64,000 nt of DNA, from positions 62,001 through 126,000 of the forward strand of contig NZ_VNJI01000015.1 of the NCBI RefSeq assembly GCF_007786445.1, given 5' to 3'. Under the pieces are notes generated by a model. It was given only the letters and a program-made list of their open reading frames with translations. It did no database searches and was not told where the DNA came from. The stretch is from Paenibacillus cremeus. Lineage in GTDB: Bacteria; Bacillota; Bacilli; Paenibacillales; NBRC-103111. Both the position numbers and the translations under genes were made by a program. This document shows, in pieces, positions 1-8,422 of the stretch (position 1 is the stretch's first letter; every line of letters begins with the position of its first letter).

Positions 1-2
1 CG

Positions 3-3000
3 GTGAAAGTACAGGCTGAGTTAAAAGTGCCTCTGACTAGCTCGGGTCTCCTCTCATATAGTTATATTGAGGGATCTATTGCTTCGTCGGGTTACAAAGT
101 CCGGTATGATTTGGGCCCGGATTCGATTACGGTGAATGGAACTCAAAGCACTACGATAACACCATCTTCTGTCCTCAACAGCACATATAGCGTTGCAAGA
201 AAGTATAATGTTTACGATTTCGTTTTTGATTTGCCAATCAATAACGGTAACAAGAAGCAAAATGTCGTATTTGATTTTGGTACGGCAGCTGGTGTTCAAG
301 ATACTACCCAGTACAGCTTTACTTATATCAATCCGAATACACCGTATGTTGAGTTTGTAGATCAATACATCTCAGCAACCGATACGGTTAAACTAACCGA
401 AGTAGGCACATCACAAATCAATGAGTTTCCAACCAAACTAGATGTTTACACTACGCATGTTGCAAATCAGATCGAGGTTAAAGTAGGCGGAGCGCTTTAC
501 ACGAAAGAGAATTCTACCGGATTGTATACTGTTACTGCACCCGCTGCAGGGACATACTTTACGGATAAGTACGGCAATCCGTTGGTTGATTCTAATGGAC
601 TAGCTTTAAGCAAAGCAACCATTAATCTGCAGGGCATAACAGACGGATTTACAACGCTTCAGATTACACCAATTATCAATTCAAATCTAGCTAATCCACC
701 GGCTCCATCTGAGTACTTCCCAGAGGGATTGAAAATTTTCAATTTGCAGATTTCTAGTACGCCGTATGTTATCTTGAACGATATTTACACAGGGAAAGTA
801 TTTAGCAAGCCATCCCAAATCATGTGCCCGAATAGCAATGTGGGCGGACCATGTATCTCAGGCCGTTTGGTTAACTTGCCTCCAAGCGAGTACCCGAATG
901 TGAAGTTTTATGTGAATGACGCAGCCATTCCTTTGAAAGCCACCGGCGCAGCTGGCGACGAGATTGATATTACCACAGGTACATTCAAGATTGATGCTGC
1001 TGACTTTGCTGCACAGACCCCGGATCCATTTGCTGGAGATGGTAAGAAAACCATTCGCTTCTCCTTATTCTTGAACGGTAAGTTGGTTAGTGAATCCATT
1101 ACGAACGTGTTTATTCTTAGCGATAATGTGCCGGCTGTAACAAGCTTCAATCCGATTGAGCCAGACCCTACGCTTCAGCAATTTAAGATGGTCGGAACCG
1201 ATGCTTATGTAACACGCCTGAGCAAAATTCAGCTCAAGGGCGACGTTCGAAATTCAACACGTACGGCTGGAACACCGGAGTACGATATTTCATATACCGT
1301 TCCTAATACAACCAATAAGCCTAAACTTACGGCAGGACAGTATAAGACGCCTGTTAAGATTCTTGATGATCCTACAGTTGTTGGCAGCAACTTTACAGAA
1401 AGCTTTTCAACATACGATATAGATCTCTCGTCTCAGTACGGCGATTACATCTTTGAAGTAACTGCGACGAATTCAACAGGGACTATTGCGACTAAGAGTA
1501 TTAAAATTACCCGAGAGCCGCTGCCGTACTTTTTTACGGAGCCAGCTATTTTCAGCAATGTAGATGGAAAGGATCAAGCGAATGTTAACGCCAACTTCCA
1601 GACCCTTACCATGGTAGCTGATAAAGCCGACAGTGTTGTATTTGGCAAAGATACCGCCGTGAAACAAACAGGACCACTGGGTGATACATTTACTTATGAA
1701 GCAAGAGATTTAAAGCCGGGTAAAAATGAAATCAAGTTTACGGTTACTAGAGGAACAGCCAAAACATCCGGGTCCATCATCTTAGATTATGTTAATACTC
1801 CAATTGAGGGAGCTCAGTACAAAAGCAAGCTTGGCTCCAGCATTAAAGTATTTAATGGAGATATCGAATTAAAGTTCCCTAAGGATACGAAATTAATGCG
1901 GAACGACCGTTCCAAGCCGGATCAATTTCTAACGGATGAGCGCACTATGTTATTTGGTATTGCAGACATCGATACAGGACAAGTAGACAAATTGAAGGAT
2001 ACCAATAACGGCCAACAATATTTGTCGGGTGTAGGGGTTACTCCAAGATTCCAGCAAATTGGCCGCTTTAAAGCAGCAAGTAAGCGTTACTGGATTGACG
2101 CAGGAACGATCGCGGACTTTACCAGTACGGATCCGAATTACCAGGCCAAGCTTCGCGATGCATTGCAGGGCAGCGGTATTACACCGTTGTCTCCATCTGC
2201 GCAGCCATTTTTCGGCAGATCCTTTGCAGACTTAGTAGTGCCTAATAAGACAGCAACTCTGACGCTGAAGTTTGACCCAAGCATTCGTGATGATGCGTGG
2301 AAGTATGTCTCGGTGTTCCAATACAACATCTTTGAAGGGCTAACCGGCGGTGGAGAGACCGAGCAAGGCTGGAGAAACATTGGCGGTGTTGTGGATTCGA
2401 AGAAAAACACCATTACAGTGGACGTTGATTCCTTCGGCTACTTCCAAGTCATGTACATGAACAACAGCTTTGAAGATGTCACTAACCATCCGTGGGCGAG
2501 AAATGATCTAGACACCTTATATTCCAAAGGGTTGATGTTTAACAAGGATCCAGGCGGTCGTTTCTTACCGAACGATGCCATCACTCGTGGTGAATTCGTT
2601 ACGATGCTGGTCGACGCTTTCGATATTCCGTTGAAGAACAATGATACGTTCTCGAGATCGGGCAATAATAACGGGTCCTATAACGGTACATTCCTTGATG
2701 TCATCCGTGGCAACAACATTCAAGACAGTAACGGGATCTATGACTATATGCATATTGAAGCAGCTGCAAGAGCCGGTATTGTTCGTGGCACATCACAAGG
2801 ACTGTTCTTGCCGAATACCGTCATCACTCGTCAAGATGCTGCCGTGATGATCGCCAGAGCAGCAGATTTGAAGATGGGGACGGACGATAAGAAATCCTTG
2901 GCCGCATTGCAGAAGCTGTTTACGGACGCTAACTCCATTGATATCTATGCTCGTACAGCGGTAGAAGCTGTTTCGAAAGCAGGATACATTGAAGGTAAAG

Positions 3001-3128
3001 ATAACGTGCTGCTCCAGGGCCAAAAGAAGACGACACAACGATTTGACCCTACGGACAACCTGACTCGTGCAGAGTCCGCAACCATTGTAATCAGAATCTT
3101 AAAATCGCTCAAAAAAATTCCGAAGTAA
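3..3128 (+). CDS. Large SLH-domain surface protein, 5' end outside the window
   Basis: The frame is open to the left edge, so this is the C-terminal part (at least 1041 residues) of a larger protein; the apparent GTG at position 3 is probably internal. Three S-layer homology repeats occupy roughly residues 820-1035 and carry the usual signatures (FEDV...ITRGEF, FLDV...ITRQDA, LFTDA...LTRAES). These repeats bind pyruvylated secondary cell-wall polymer in known family members. The rest is a beta-rich, Ser/Thr/Asn-rich region compatible with tandem Ig-like modules, with an isolated cysteine pair near residues 276-283. A strong terminator follows directly. The neighbour is a second SLH protein with its repeats at the N terminus, so the two are probably co-resident envelope proteins. 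The anchoring role is well supported; no catalytic domain is seen in the visible part. Confidence 0.85.
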   Translation: MKVQAELKVPLTSSGLLSYSYIEGSIASSGYKVRYDLGPDSITVNGTQSTTITPSSVLNSTYSVARKYNVYDFVFDLPINNGNKKQNVVFDFGTAAGVQDTTQYSFTYINPNTPYVEFVDQYISATDTVKLTEVGTSQINEFPTKLDVYTTHVANQIEVKVGGALYTKENSTGLYTVTAPAAGTYFTDKYGNPLVDSNGLALSKATINLQGITDGFTTLQITPIINSNLANPPAPSEYFPEGLKIFNLQISSTPYVILNDIYTGKVFSKPSQIMCPNSNVGGPCISGRLVNLPPSEYPNVKFYVNDAAIPLKATGAAGDEIDITTGTFKIDAADFAAQTPDPFAGDGKKTIRFSLFLNGKLVSESITNVFILSDNVPAVTSFNPIEPDPTLQQFKMVGTDAYVTRLSKIQLKGDVRNSTRTAGTPEYDISYTVPNTTNKPKLTAGQYKTPVKILDDPTVVGSNFTESFSTYDIDLSSQYGDYIFEVTATNSTGTIATKSIKITREPLPYFFTEPAIFSNVDGKDQANVNANFQTLTMVADKADSVVFGKDTAVKQTGPLGDTFTYEARDLKPGKNEIKFTVTRGTAKTSGSIILDYVNTPIEGAQYKSKLGSSIKVFNGDIELKFPKDTKLMRNDRSKPDQFLTDERTMLFGIADIDTGQVDKLKDTNNGQQYLSGVGVTPRFQQIGRFKAASKRYWIDAGTIADFTSTDPNYQAKLRDALQGSGITPLSPSAQPFFGRSFADLVVPNKTATLTLKFDPSIRDDAWKYVSVFQYNIFEGLTGGGETEQGWRNIGGVVDSKKNTITVDVDSFGYFQVMYMNNSFEDVTNHPWARNDLDTLYSKGLMFNKDPGGRFLPNDAITRGEFVTMLVDAFDIPLKNNDTFSRSGNNNGSYNGTFLDVIRGNNIQDSNGIYDYMHIEAAARAGIVRGTSQGLFLPNTVITRQDAAVMIARAADLKMGTDDKKSLAALQKLFTDANSIDIYARTAVEAVSKAGYIEGKDNVLLQGQKKTTQRFDPTDNLTRAESATIVIRILKSLKKIPK

Positions 3129-3135
3129 CACAAAA

Positions 3136-3162
3136 AAGGCCGCTGAATAGCGGTCTTTTTTA
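3136..3162 (+). terminator. Intrinsic terminator of the first SLH gene
   Basis: A 9-bp stem (AAGGCCGCT with AGCGGTCTT, one G-T pair) has loop GAAT and is followed by a run of six T residues, directly after the stop codon. Confidence 0.85.
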
Positions 3163-3426
3163 TTCTCCATATTGACTTGTACAATGGAAAACATTAAGTG
3201 ATGACGAAAATGATAGATCATTATATACTTAGTTTCGTAAGCGGCGTCGCAACAAAGTTTGATAGACGAGTTGATATACGCCAAACAGAAAGAGTTGCAC
3301 GAAAAAAATAAAAAGTTTTTTTCAAAGAGCGCAACTTTTTAAAAACCTCTGCGTTTAATAATGTGAATCCAACAGAGGCAAGTAACTGAGCTCGATGAAC
3401 TGGTTGATTTAACTAGAAATTAGCTC

Positions 3427-3455
3427 TTTACCTTGGTTGCGTGTCAGTGTATAAT
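3427..3455 (+). promoter_or_regulatory. Putative sigma-A promoter of the S-layer gene
   Basis: TTTACC (3427-3432) and a consensus TATAAT (3450-3455) are separated by 17 bp. Transcription from here would give a leader of roughly 120 nt to the first and 200 nt to the second candidate start codon. Other promoters further upstream are not excluded. Confidence 0.5.
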
Positions 3456-3505
3456 GTTAAATGGCATGCGAGTCTCTAGTACTCCATTATTAGTGTTTAC
3501 TAGTT

Positions 3506-3528
3506 TCTGCAATCTTATACATTGCAGA
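3506..3528 (+). promoter_or_regulatory. Perfect 8-bp hairpin in the S-layer leader
   Basis: TCTGCAAT (3506-3513) and ATTGCAGA (3521-3528) are perfect complements around a 7-nt loop. No T run follows, so it is not a terminator; a 5' stabilising hairpin or protein site is possible. Confidence 0.5.
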
Positions 3529-3564
3529 CTTAGCTAATTAATTCATTTTCGCTCTAACTCTAGG

Positions 3565-3663
3565 AAGGGGGTGAATCGACTAATGAGGGAATCGAGCTAT
3601 AATTTATCAAAACAGAACTCTCAACAACCGAAAGATATTCGAGGAGGAGAAAAAAAGGTTATG
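3565..3663 (+). promoter_or_regulatory. Tandem ribosome binding sites and start codons of the S-layer gene
   Basis: Site 1: AAGGGGGTGA (3565-3574, nine of ten bases complementary to the 16S tail), then 8 nt, then ATG 3583. Site 2: GAGGAGG (3641-3647), then 13 nt, then ATG 3661. Both starts are in the same frame. The Brevibacillus brevis cell-wall-protein operon is known to use tandem translation starts in this arrangement. Confidence 0.6.
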
Positions 3664-6600
3664 AAAAAAAGTTTATCTGCAATCCTGTCCATGGCAATGG
3701 CATTCTCGATGTTTTCTTCCGTAGCACTGGCTGCTGAAGTAGACGCAACTAAAGATTCTTCCAGCTTCACAGATCTTAAAGATCTGGATGCAGCTACAAA
3801 AGCTAAATTTGACGCAATGATCAAAGCTGGTGTTTTTGACGGCGTTAAAGACGGCGTATTCGGCGTAAACGACAAAATGAACCGTGCGCAATTTGCAAAA
3901 GTTGCAGCATTGATCTTCGGTCTGAAAGTTGATTCTTCCCTGAAGACTTCCAGCTTCTCCGACGTTAAATCTGATGATCCAGCTAACGGCTATGCTCTTC
4001 CTTTCATCGAAGCAGTTAAAGCTGCTGGTATCACTGATGGTTATGCTCCTGGTCAATTCAACCCAGCTGGCGAAGTAACGAAAGAGCAATTGGCTACTTT
4101 CTTGGTTCGTGGTCTTGGTGGAGAAGCTCTAGCTAAAGCATCTGCAGGCGTTAACGACAAAACAGTTTCCGACTGGGCTAAAGGTTATGTAGCTGTTGCT
4201 CTTGACAAGAAGATCTTGGTTAACGGCAAAGACGGCGTGTTCGGTGGTACTTCTGCAGCACTTCGTTCCGAGTTGGTACTTGGCGCATATGAAGCTAAGA
4301 ACGCTGCTCCAGTTAACACTGTAACTAACGTTTCCATCAACAAAGCAGAAGTTACTGGTGCTAAAACAGTTACAGTAACACTAAACGGTGCAATTGCTGA
4401 TACTTCCAAGCTGAATGTATCCGTAGCTCGTGGCACTACAGCACAAGCTGGTACTGTTAAATGGAACGATGCTAAGAACGTTGCAACAATCACTTTGGAC
4501 ACTAAAGTTTCCGCAGGAACTTATACTGCTAAGATTGAAGCAGTTAAAGATGGCGGCTTGACTGTTGACAAAGGTTCCGTTGACGTTACAGCTCAAGACG
4601 AGAAGATCGCTAAGCTGGAGTTCATTAACGCAAACGATACAGTAGCATCTGCTCCTAAAGTAAGAGTTCAACTTAAAGCAACTAACCAATATGGTGAAGA
4701 TGCAACATTTGCTGCTGGGACTTACAACGTAACTTCCACTGCGAATTCCGCAACAATGAAGAAAGACGATAGCGGAAAACTGTTTGTAGAATTGGATACT
4801 CAAACTGGTGGCTCTGCACAATTGTCGCAAAACATCAGCCAGATTTCCGTGAACATCTACAACAACGATTCCCAAATCTCGGCTACAAAAATCTTCAAAT
4901 TGGGAACTACTCCGTACCCAACTAAAGTTGAACTGGGCACACCTGTATACAGCAACGGTAAAGGCAACATTTCCAGCGCTGGTGACAAAGTTGTAATCCC
5001 AATGACTCAATATGATCAATATGGCAACGTCATTACTGTTGATAGCAAGCCTCTTTCGGCTCCAACTGCTACAGTAACGCCATACTATGAAGATTTAGCT
5101 AAAGCTACTGATGACACATCTTTGTTTAAAGTAACAACAAGTGGTGGTACAGATGTAGCAACTGACTTCATCGGCGACGATAACAACGATGGTTACTACG
5201 ATGCTATCGTTAAATTGAAGACAGATGCTAAGGTAGACGGCGACTATAGCTTGACAATTTTCGCTGGATCTTCTGCAACAGCAACTATCAAGATTGGTTC
5301 CACTAAGACTGCTGCTAAAGTTACAATCGACAGTTCTGTAACACTGGCTAAAGGCGATGTTGATAAGTACATCCCAATCACAGCTTATGACAAGAGCGGC
5401 AACGCACTTAGCGTAGACGATCTGATCAATGCTGTTGATAAAGGTCAGTTGAACATTAACGTTGGTGGTGTAACGCTTGGTGCAAGTAACGCTATCACTG
5501 GTGACATGCTGACTAAAGATGCTAACAAAGCATTGGTTAAAGTTGGTGAGCACAAAGGCCAAATTCACGTTGCTAGCGTGCCAACTAAAGGAACGGCTAA
5601 CGTTTATGTGTATGCAAATGCAACAAACGCTAACCAGCCTACTTTCTCTGCTAACGCTATGATCAACATTGTTGACACTCGTTACCCTGCATCCCTGAAA
5701 TCTGTTGTAGACAACGCTCCTAAAGGCCTTGCCGGTATTAAAGGTGCCGATGTAAACAACTTAGATCAATGGAACAGCAACTTTAATGGGGCAACGACAG
5801 GCTTCAAGCTTGGTATCTTCGACCAATACGGCGAAGAAATGAAGGATGCTAACTTGGGTACTCCGTTCTTGGATTCCAACAACAAAAACGTTTCCTACTT
5901 TGTCAACGCTAAAGTAGTTACAAACGATGTTTATGCTGTTAGAGATGCGAATGGCGCTCAAGTTCAAGATAAAACAAAAGTAAACGGTACTCTTGTGGGT
6001 AGAACAGACGCTAATGGCGCTCCTGTTTACCTATACAACCAAATCATCTTGAAGAACGATAATGCTAGTAACTTCAATACTACAAACCCAATTACTAGCT
6101 ACAACTTAAACAAAACAAACGTTCTGACACCACAATACGATCCAACAACTGGTACAGGTAACGTAGCGTTTGCAAAGTTCGCAGCAGATAACAACAGTGG
6201 TGTTGCTGAGACTGCAGCAACTGGAGCACCACTTGGTGATCTGACAGGACCAACTAACAACATTATTGTTGCAAATCAACTGCATAACTACAAGTGGACT
6301 TTCGATACAACACACGCTCTTCCAGGTCAAAAGATGGAACTTAAGTTCTCCCTGGTTAAGTATGATGTAAATGCTAACAAAGTAATTGACGAATCCGTTT
6401 CGACAATTACGAAGAAGTTTGAAGTTGTAGATCCTACTAAGACTGACTTGACTTACACAGTTAACAAAGTTGCTGATCTTTATAACGCTCAAGATAGCGG
6501 TGCTCTTACACTGAACAATATCTTTGGTGCTTACAACTTTGTTAAAAAGAAAAATGTTGCTGCTGCAGATTTCTCTTGGGCAAGAGTTGCTGAAATGGAT

Positions 6601-7236
6601 ATGCCGCTTGGACGTAAGATTTCTCTGAAAGCCGTTGATTCTGCAGGTAACACTGTTGCGGTTCCAGATAGCATTATCAAATCCGTTTCTTCTTCTGACC
6701 CAAGTAAAGTAACTGTAAGTGAAGCTAATGACTTCCTTGATACAAAAGGTACTCAACGTTGGATCATTGGTAACAAAGCAGGTACTGCAAAAGTTGGCGT
6801 TGTCTATATTGATCCAAAAGACAACACTCAAAAGCAACTCTTCGCTGATGTAAACGTTAAGGATGCAAGTGCATACAGCATCACTAAGCTGACTGCTGCT
6901 ACATCTAAGACTGTTAGCCGTACAAATCCTTTCACAGGCACAAAAGCTTACAATGCATTTGACTTGATGTCCGATGTGAATACTCAGTTGGTAGCGACTG
7001 ACAGCTTTGGTCAAAACTTTGACAGCCTTGCAAAACAAGCATACGCTCAAGAACTGCTTGGACTGAGCTACTCGATCTCGAACGTTACAAGCACTGATGG
7101 TAGCATTCCTACAGTATCATTCCAGAACGGTGTACCTGTTATCTCTAACATTGATAACGTACAAGGCTTCACTATTACGGTAGCTGCTCCATCTGGTGTA
7201 ACAGCATCTACTGCAGTAATCGTATCTGGTAACTAA
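3661..7236 (+). CDS. S-layer protein with N-terminal SLH domains
   Basis: From ATG 3661 the product is 1191 residues. It starts with a clear Sec signal peptide (MKKSLSAILSMAMAFSMFSS, cleavage near VALA-AEV), then three SLH repeats at about residues 34-80, 97-150 and 164-210 (SFTDL..NRAQF, SFSDV..TKEQL, ..LRSEL), then a long Thr/Val/Asn-rich region of probable Ig-like beta domains that would form the lattice. Codon choice is strongly biased (AAC, GTA/GTT, GCT, ACT), as in very highly expressed genes, and unlike the more GC-rich arg genes. A second, in-frame start at ATG 3583 has its own near-perfect Shine-Dalgarno and would add 26 hydrophilic residues before the signal peptide (frame open from 3571). 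The signal peptide favours 3661 for the exported product. The SLH repeats would anchor the lattice to secondary cell-wall polymer. A terminator follows. Confidence 0.9.
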   Translation: MKKSLSAILSMAMAFSMFSSVALAAEVDATKDSSSFTDLKDLDAATKAKFDAMIKAGVFDGVKDGVFGVNDKMNRAQFAKVAALIFGLKVDSSLKTSSFSDVKSDDPANGYALPFIEAVKAAGITDGYAPGQFNPAGEVTKEQLATFLVRGLGGEALAKASAGVNDKTVSDWAKGYVAVALDKKILVNGKDGVFGGTSAALRSELVLGAYEAKNAAPVNTVTNVSINKAEVTGAKTVTVTLNGAIADTSKLNVSVARGTTAQAGTVKWNDAKNVATITLDTKVSAGTYTAKIEAVKDGGLTVDKGSVDVTAQDEKIAKLEFINANDTVASAPKVRVQLKATNQYGEDATFAAGTYNVTSTANSATMKKDDSGKLFVELDTQTGGSAQLSQNISQISVNIYNNDSQISATKIFKLGTTPYPTKVELGTPVYSNGKGNISSAGDKVVIPMTQYDQYGNVITVDSKPLSAPTATVTPYYEDLAKATDDTSLFKVTTSGGTDVATDFIGDDNNDGYYDAIVKLKTDAKVDGDYSLTIFAGSSATATIKIGSTKTAAKVTIDSSVTLAKGDVDKYIPITAYDKSGNALSVDDLINAVDKGQLNINVGGVTLGASNAITGDMLTKDANKALVKVGEHKGQIHVASVPTKGTANVYVYANATNANQPTFSANAMINIVDTRYPASLKSVVDNAPKGLAGIKGADVNNLDQWNSNFNGATTGFKLGIFDQYGEEMKDANLGTPFLDSNNKNVSYFVNAKVVTNDVYAVRDANGAQVQDKTKVNGTLVGRTDANGAPVYLYNQIILKNDNASNFNTTNPITSYNLNKTNVLTPQYDPTTGTGNVAFAKFAADNNSGVAETAATGAPLGDLTGPTNNIIVANQLHNYKWTFDTTHALPGQKMELKFSLVKYDVNANKVIDESVSTITKKFEVVDPTKTDLTYTVNKVADLYNAQDSGALTLNNIFGAYNFVKKKNVAAADFSWARVAEMDMPLGRKISLKAVDSAGNTVAVPDSIIKSVSSSDPSKVTVSEANDFLDTKGTQRWIIGNKAGTAKVGVVYIDPKDNTQKQLFADVNVKDASAYSITKLTAATSKTVSRTNPFTGTKAYNAFDLMSDVNTQLVATDSFGQNFDSLAKQAYAQELLGLSYSISNVTSTDGSIPTVSFQNGVPVISNIDNVQGFTITVAAPSGVTASTAVIVSGN

Positions 7237-7258
7237 TATCTAAATTATAGCTTTGGGA

Positions 7259-7287
7259 AAGAGGACCCTTCGGGGTCTTCTTTTTTT
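7259..7287 (+). terminator. Terminator of the S-layer gene
   Basis: AAGAGGACCC and GGGTCTTCTT pair around a TTCG tetraloop with one G-T pair, and the stem runs into seven T residues. Confidence 0.85.
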
Positions 7288-7327
7288 AGAACTAACTTAC
7301 CTACATAACCGATTCGGAGGACCGCTG

Positions 7328-7888
7328 ATGAAAAGGAAGCAGTTAATCACTGGCCTCGCCGTAGCACTCATAGCTACAGTAGCCTGGAGCATCAACACAC
7401 AAGCCGACGCACCAGCAACGACGCAAATCCCTGGCTCTGTGGATGATCCAATCATCACGAAGAGCTATTTTGATCAAAATATTCAGAAGAAGATTGCGGA
7501 CGAACTAGCAAAGCAGCTAGGATCTGGCACGAGCACCACTAGCACCGCACCTCCTGCCACTGCACAAGGGACAGGTAGCCCACAGGCAACAGGTTTAACC
7601 GTCATCAAACTCGAGCAAGGCCAGACGCTCTACGGCGGAGCAGGTACCGAGTTCATCGTACGCACCGGCAAAGCCACTGCTTTTAGCTCCGACGATAGCG
7701 GTATGGCTGATGTCACAACCGGTAAAGATGTTATCGCGGGACAAGCGGTCGAACTGAATCATCTGCTTATCGTTCCTAGAGAAGGACGCGGCATTAAGCC
7801 CGTTCCTAAAAGCAACTTAGATACATACGTTATGATCCGTGGAAGCTACTTACTTACCAATGCGGATGGAACAAAGGTTACACCATAA
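7328..7888 (+). CDS. Small secreted protein of unknown function
   Basis: ATG 7328 is preceded by CGGAGGA at good distance; the open frame further upstream overlaps the terminator and is unlikely to be coding. The product is 186 residues with a signal peptide (MKRKQLITGLAVALIATVAW, cleavage around NTQADA). A short conserved-looking segment GSVDDPIITKSYFDQ lies at residues 35-50, then a Thr/Ala/Pro/Gly linker, then a compact domain containing LYGGAGTEFIVRTGKA, VIAGQAVELNHLLIVPREG and YVMIRGSYLL. I do not recognise a named domain. Its place directly after the S-layer terminator and its own ribosome site suggest an exported envelope-associated protein. Confidence 0.75.
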   Translation: MKRKQLITGLAVALIATVAWSINTQADAPATTQIPGSVDDPIITKSYFDQNIQKKIADELAKQLGSGTSTTSTAPPATAQGTGSPQATGLTVIKLEQGQTLYGGAGTEFIVRTGKATAFSSDDSGMADVTTGKDVIAGQAVELNHLLIVPREGRGIKPVPKSNLDTYVMIRGSYLLTNADGTKVTP

Positions 7889-7975
7889 TTTTACCCATAA
7901 CGCCAATACTTAATACGATTCGCCCTTGTCGGAACGGAGATAATATGACTACATCCACAAGGGAGGTATTCATAT

Positions 7976-8245
7976 ATGGCGAGAAGCAATAAGAAAGTAG
8001 TACCGGAAAGCAAACACGCGCTGGATGCAATGAAGTATGAAATTGCAGCTGAACTTGGACTGCCGGTGGGCAAATCAATTGCTGGAGCCAATGTTGAATT
8101 TGCAACGGAACTAGGGTCTATCCCATCTGGTTCCATGAAAGAAGATTATTGGGGGCATATTGCAACCAGAGATACCGGAGCTGTGGGAGGCGCAATTACA
8201 GCAAGATTGATCAAAAAGGCTGAAGAAACGCTTTTTAATCTTTAA
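7976..8245 (+). CDS. Alpha/beta-type small acid-soluble spore protein (SASP)
   Basis: This 89-residue protein has the two SASP alpha/beta signatures: KYEIAAELGL near the middle and TRDTGAVGGAITARLI near the C terminus (the family usually has ...GSVGG.IT.RL...). Family members coat spore DNA in the A-like form and protect it from UV and hydrolysis, and are degraded by GPR on germination. It is somewhat longer than the usual 60-75 residues because of an acidic insert (TELGSIPSGSMKEDYWGH). The start has GGGAGG at 7961-7966. Genes of this family are read by sigma-G; I could not identify a convincing sigma-G promoter in the 87-bp gap upstream. Confidence 0.9.
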   Translation: MARSNKKVVPESKHALDAMKYEIAAELGLPVGKSIAGANVEFATELGSIPSGSMKEDYWGHIATRDTGAVGGAITARLIKKAEETLFNL

Positions 8246-8287
8246 CAAAATTTCCATATTTCATGCGGTTCTGACTTATCATAATTA

Positions 8288-8316
8288 TTGACACGCATCG
8301 ACAAATCCAGTAACAT
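8288..8316 (+). promoter_or_regulatory. Putative sigma-A promoter for metK
   Basis: A perfect TTGACA (8288-8293) is followed after 17 bp by TAACAT (8311-8316, four of six). The terminator-like hairpin at 8342-8374 would lie inside the resulting leader, only about 20 nt after the start point. Confidence 0.45.
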
Positions 8317-8341
8317 ACAATAAGAAGGTAACAGCCAAAGA

Positions 8342-8374
8342 AACCTTTTCCACTCGGAAAAGGTTGATTTTTTG
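8342..8374 (+). terminator. Strong hairpin with T tract between SASP gene and metK
   Basis: AACCTTTTCC (8342-8351) and GGAAAAGGTT (8356-8365) form a perfect 10-bp stem with loop ACTC, followed by GATTTTTTG. It may end SASP transcription, or act as an attenuator if the promoter at 8288 is real. Confidence 0.75.
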
Positions 8375-8384
8375 TATGTGAACT

Positions 8385-8400
8385 TATTGATTAATCAATA
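8385..8400 (+). promoter_or_regulatory. Perfect 16-bp palindrome upstream of metK
   Basis: TATTGATTAATCAATA is self-complementary over all 16 bases and lies 22 bp before the metK start. It resembles an operator half-site pair more than an RNA element; no regulator is identified. Confidence 0.4.
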
Positions 8401-8422
8401 CTAGCAGTAGGAGGTCGTTATT

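Larger units (their letters stand above)
3163..3582 (+). other. Long AT-rich leader region of the S-layer gene
   Basis: About 420 bp without a credible gene. It holds A- and T-rich tracts, a weak inverted repeat CCTCTG (3346-3351) with CAGAGG (3373-3378), a sigma-A-like promoter at 3427-3455 and a perfect hairpin at 3506-3528. Long untranslated leaders are usual for very highly expressed S-layer genes, where they can stabilise the message; that role is inferred here. Confidence 0.5.

Noticed and set aside
7889-7975. Sigma-G promoter for the SASP gene
   Set aside because: No adequate TGAATA and CATACTA pair was found, although sigma-G control is expected for this gene family.
8246-8422. SAM (S-box) riboswitch before metK, suggested by CTTATC at 8275 and the terminator hairpin
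   Set aside because: CTTATC is isolated; the other conserved S-box helices and core motifs are missing, and the space between the likely transcription start and the hairpin is too short for an aptamer.
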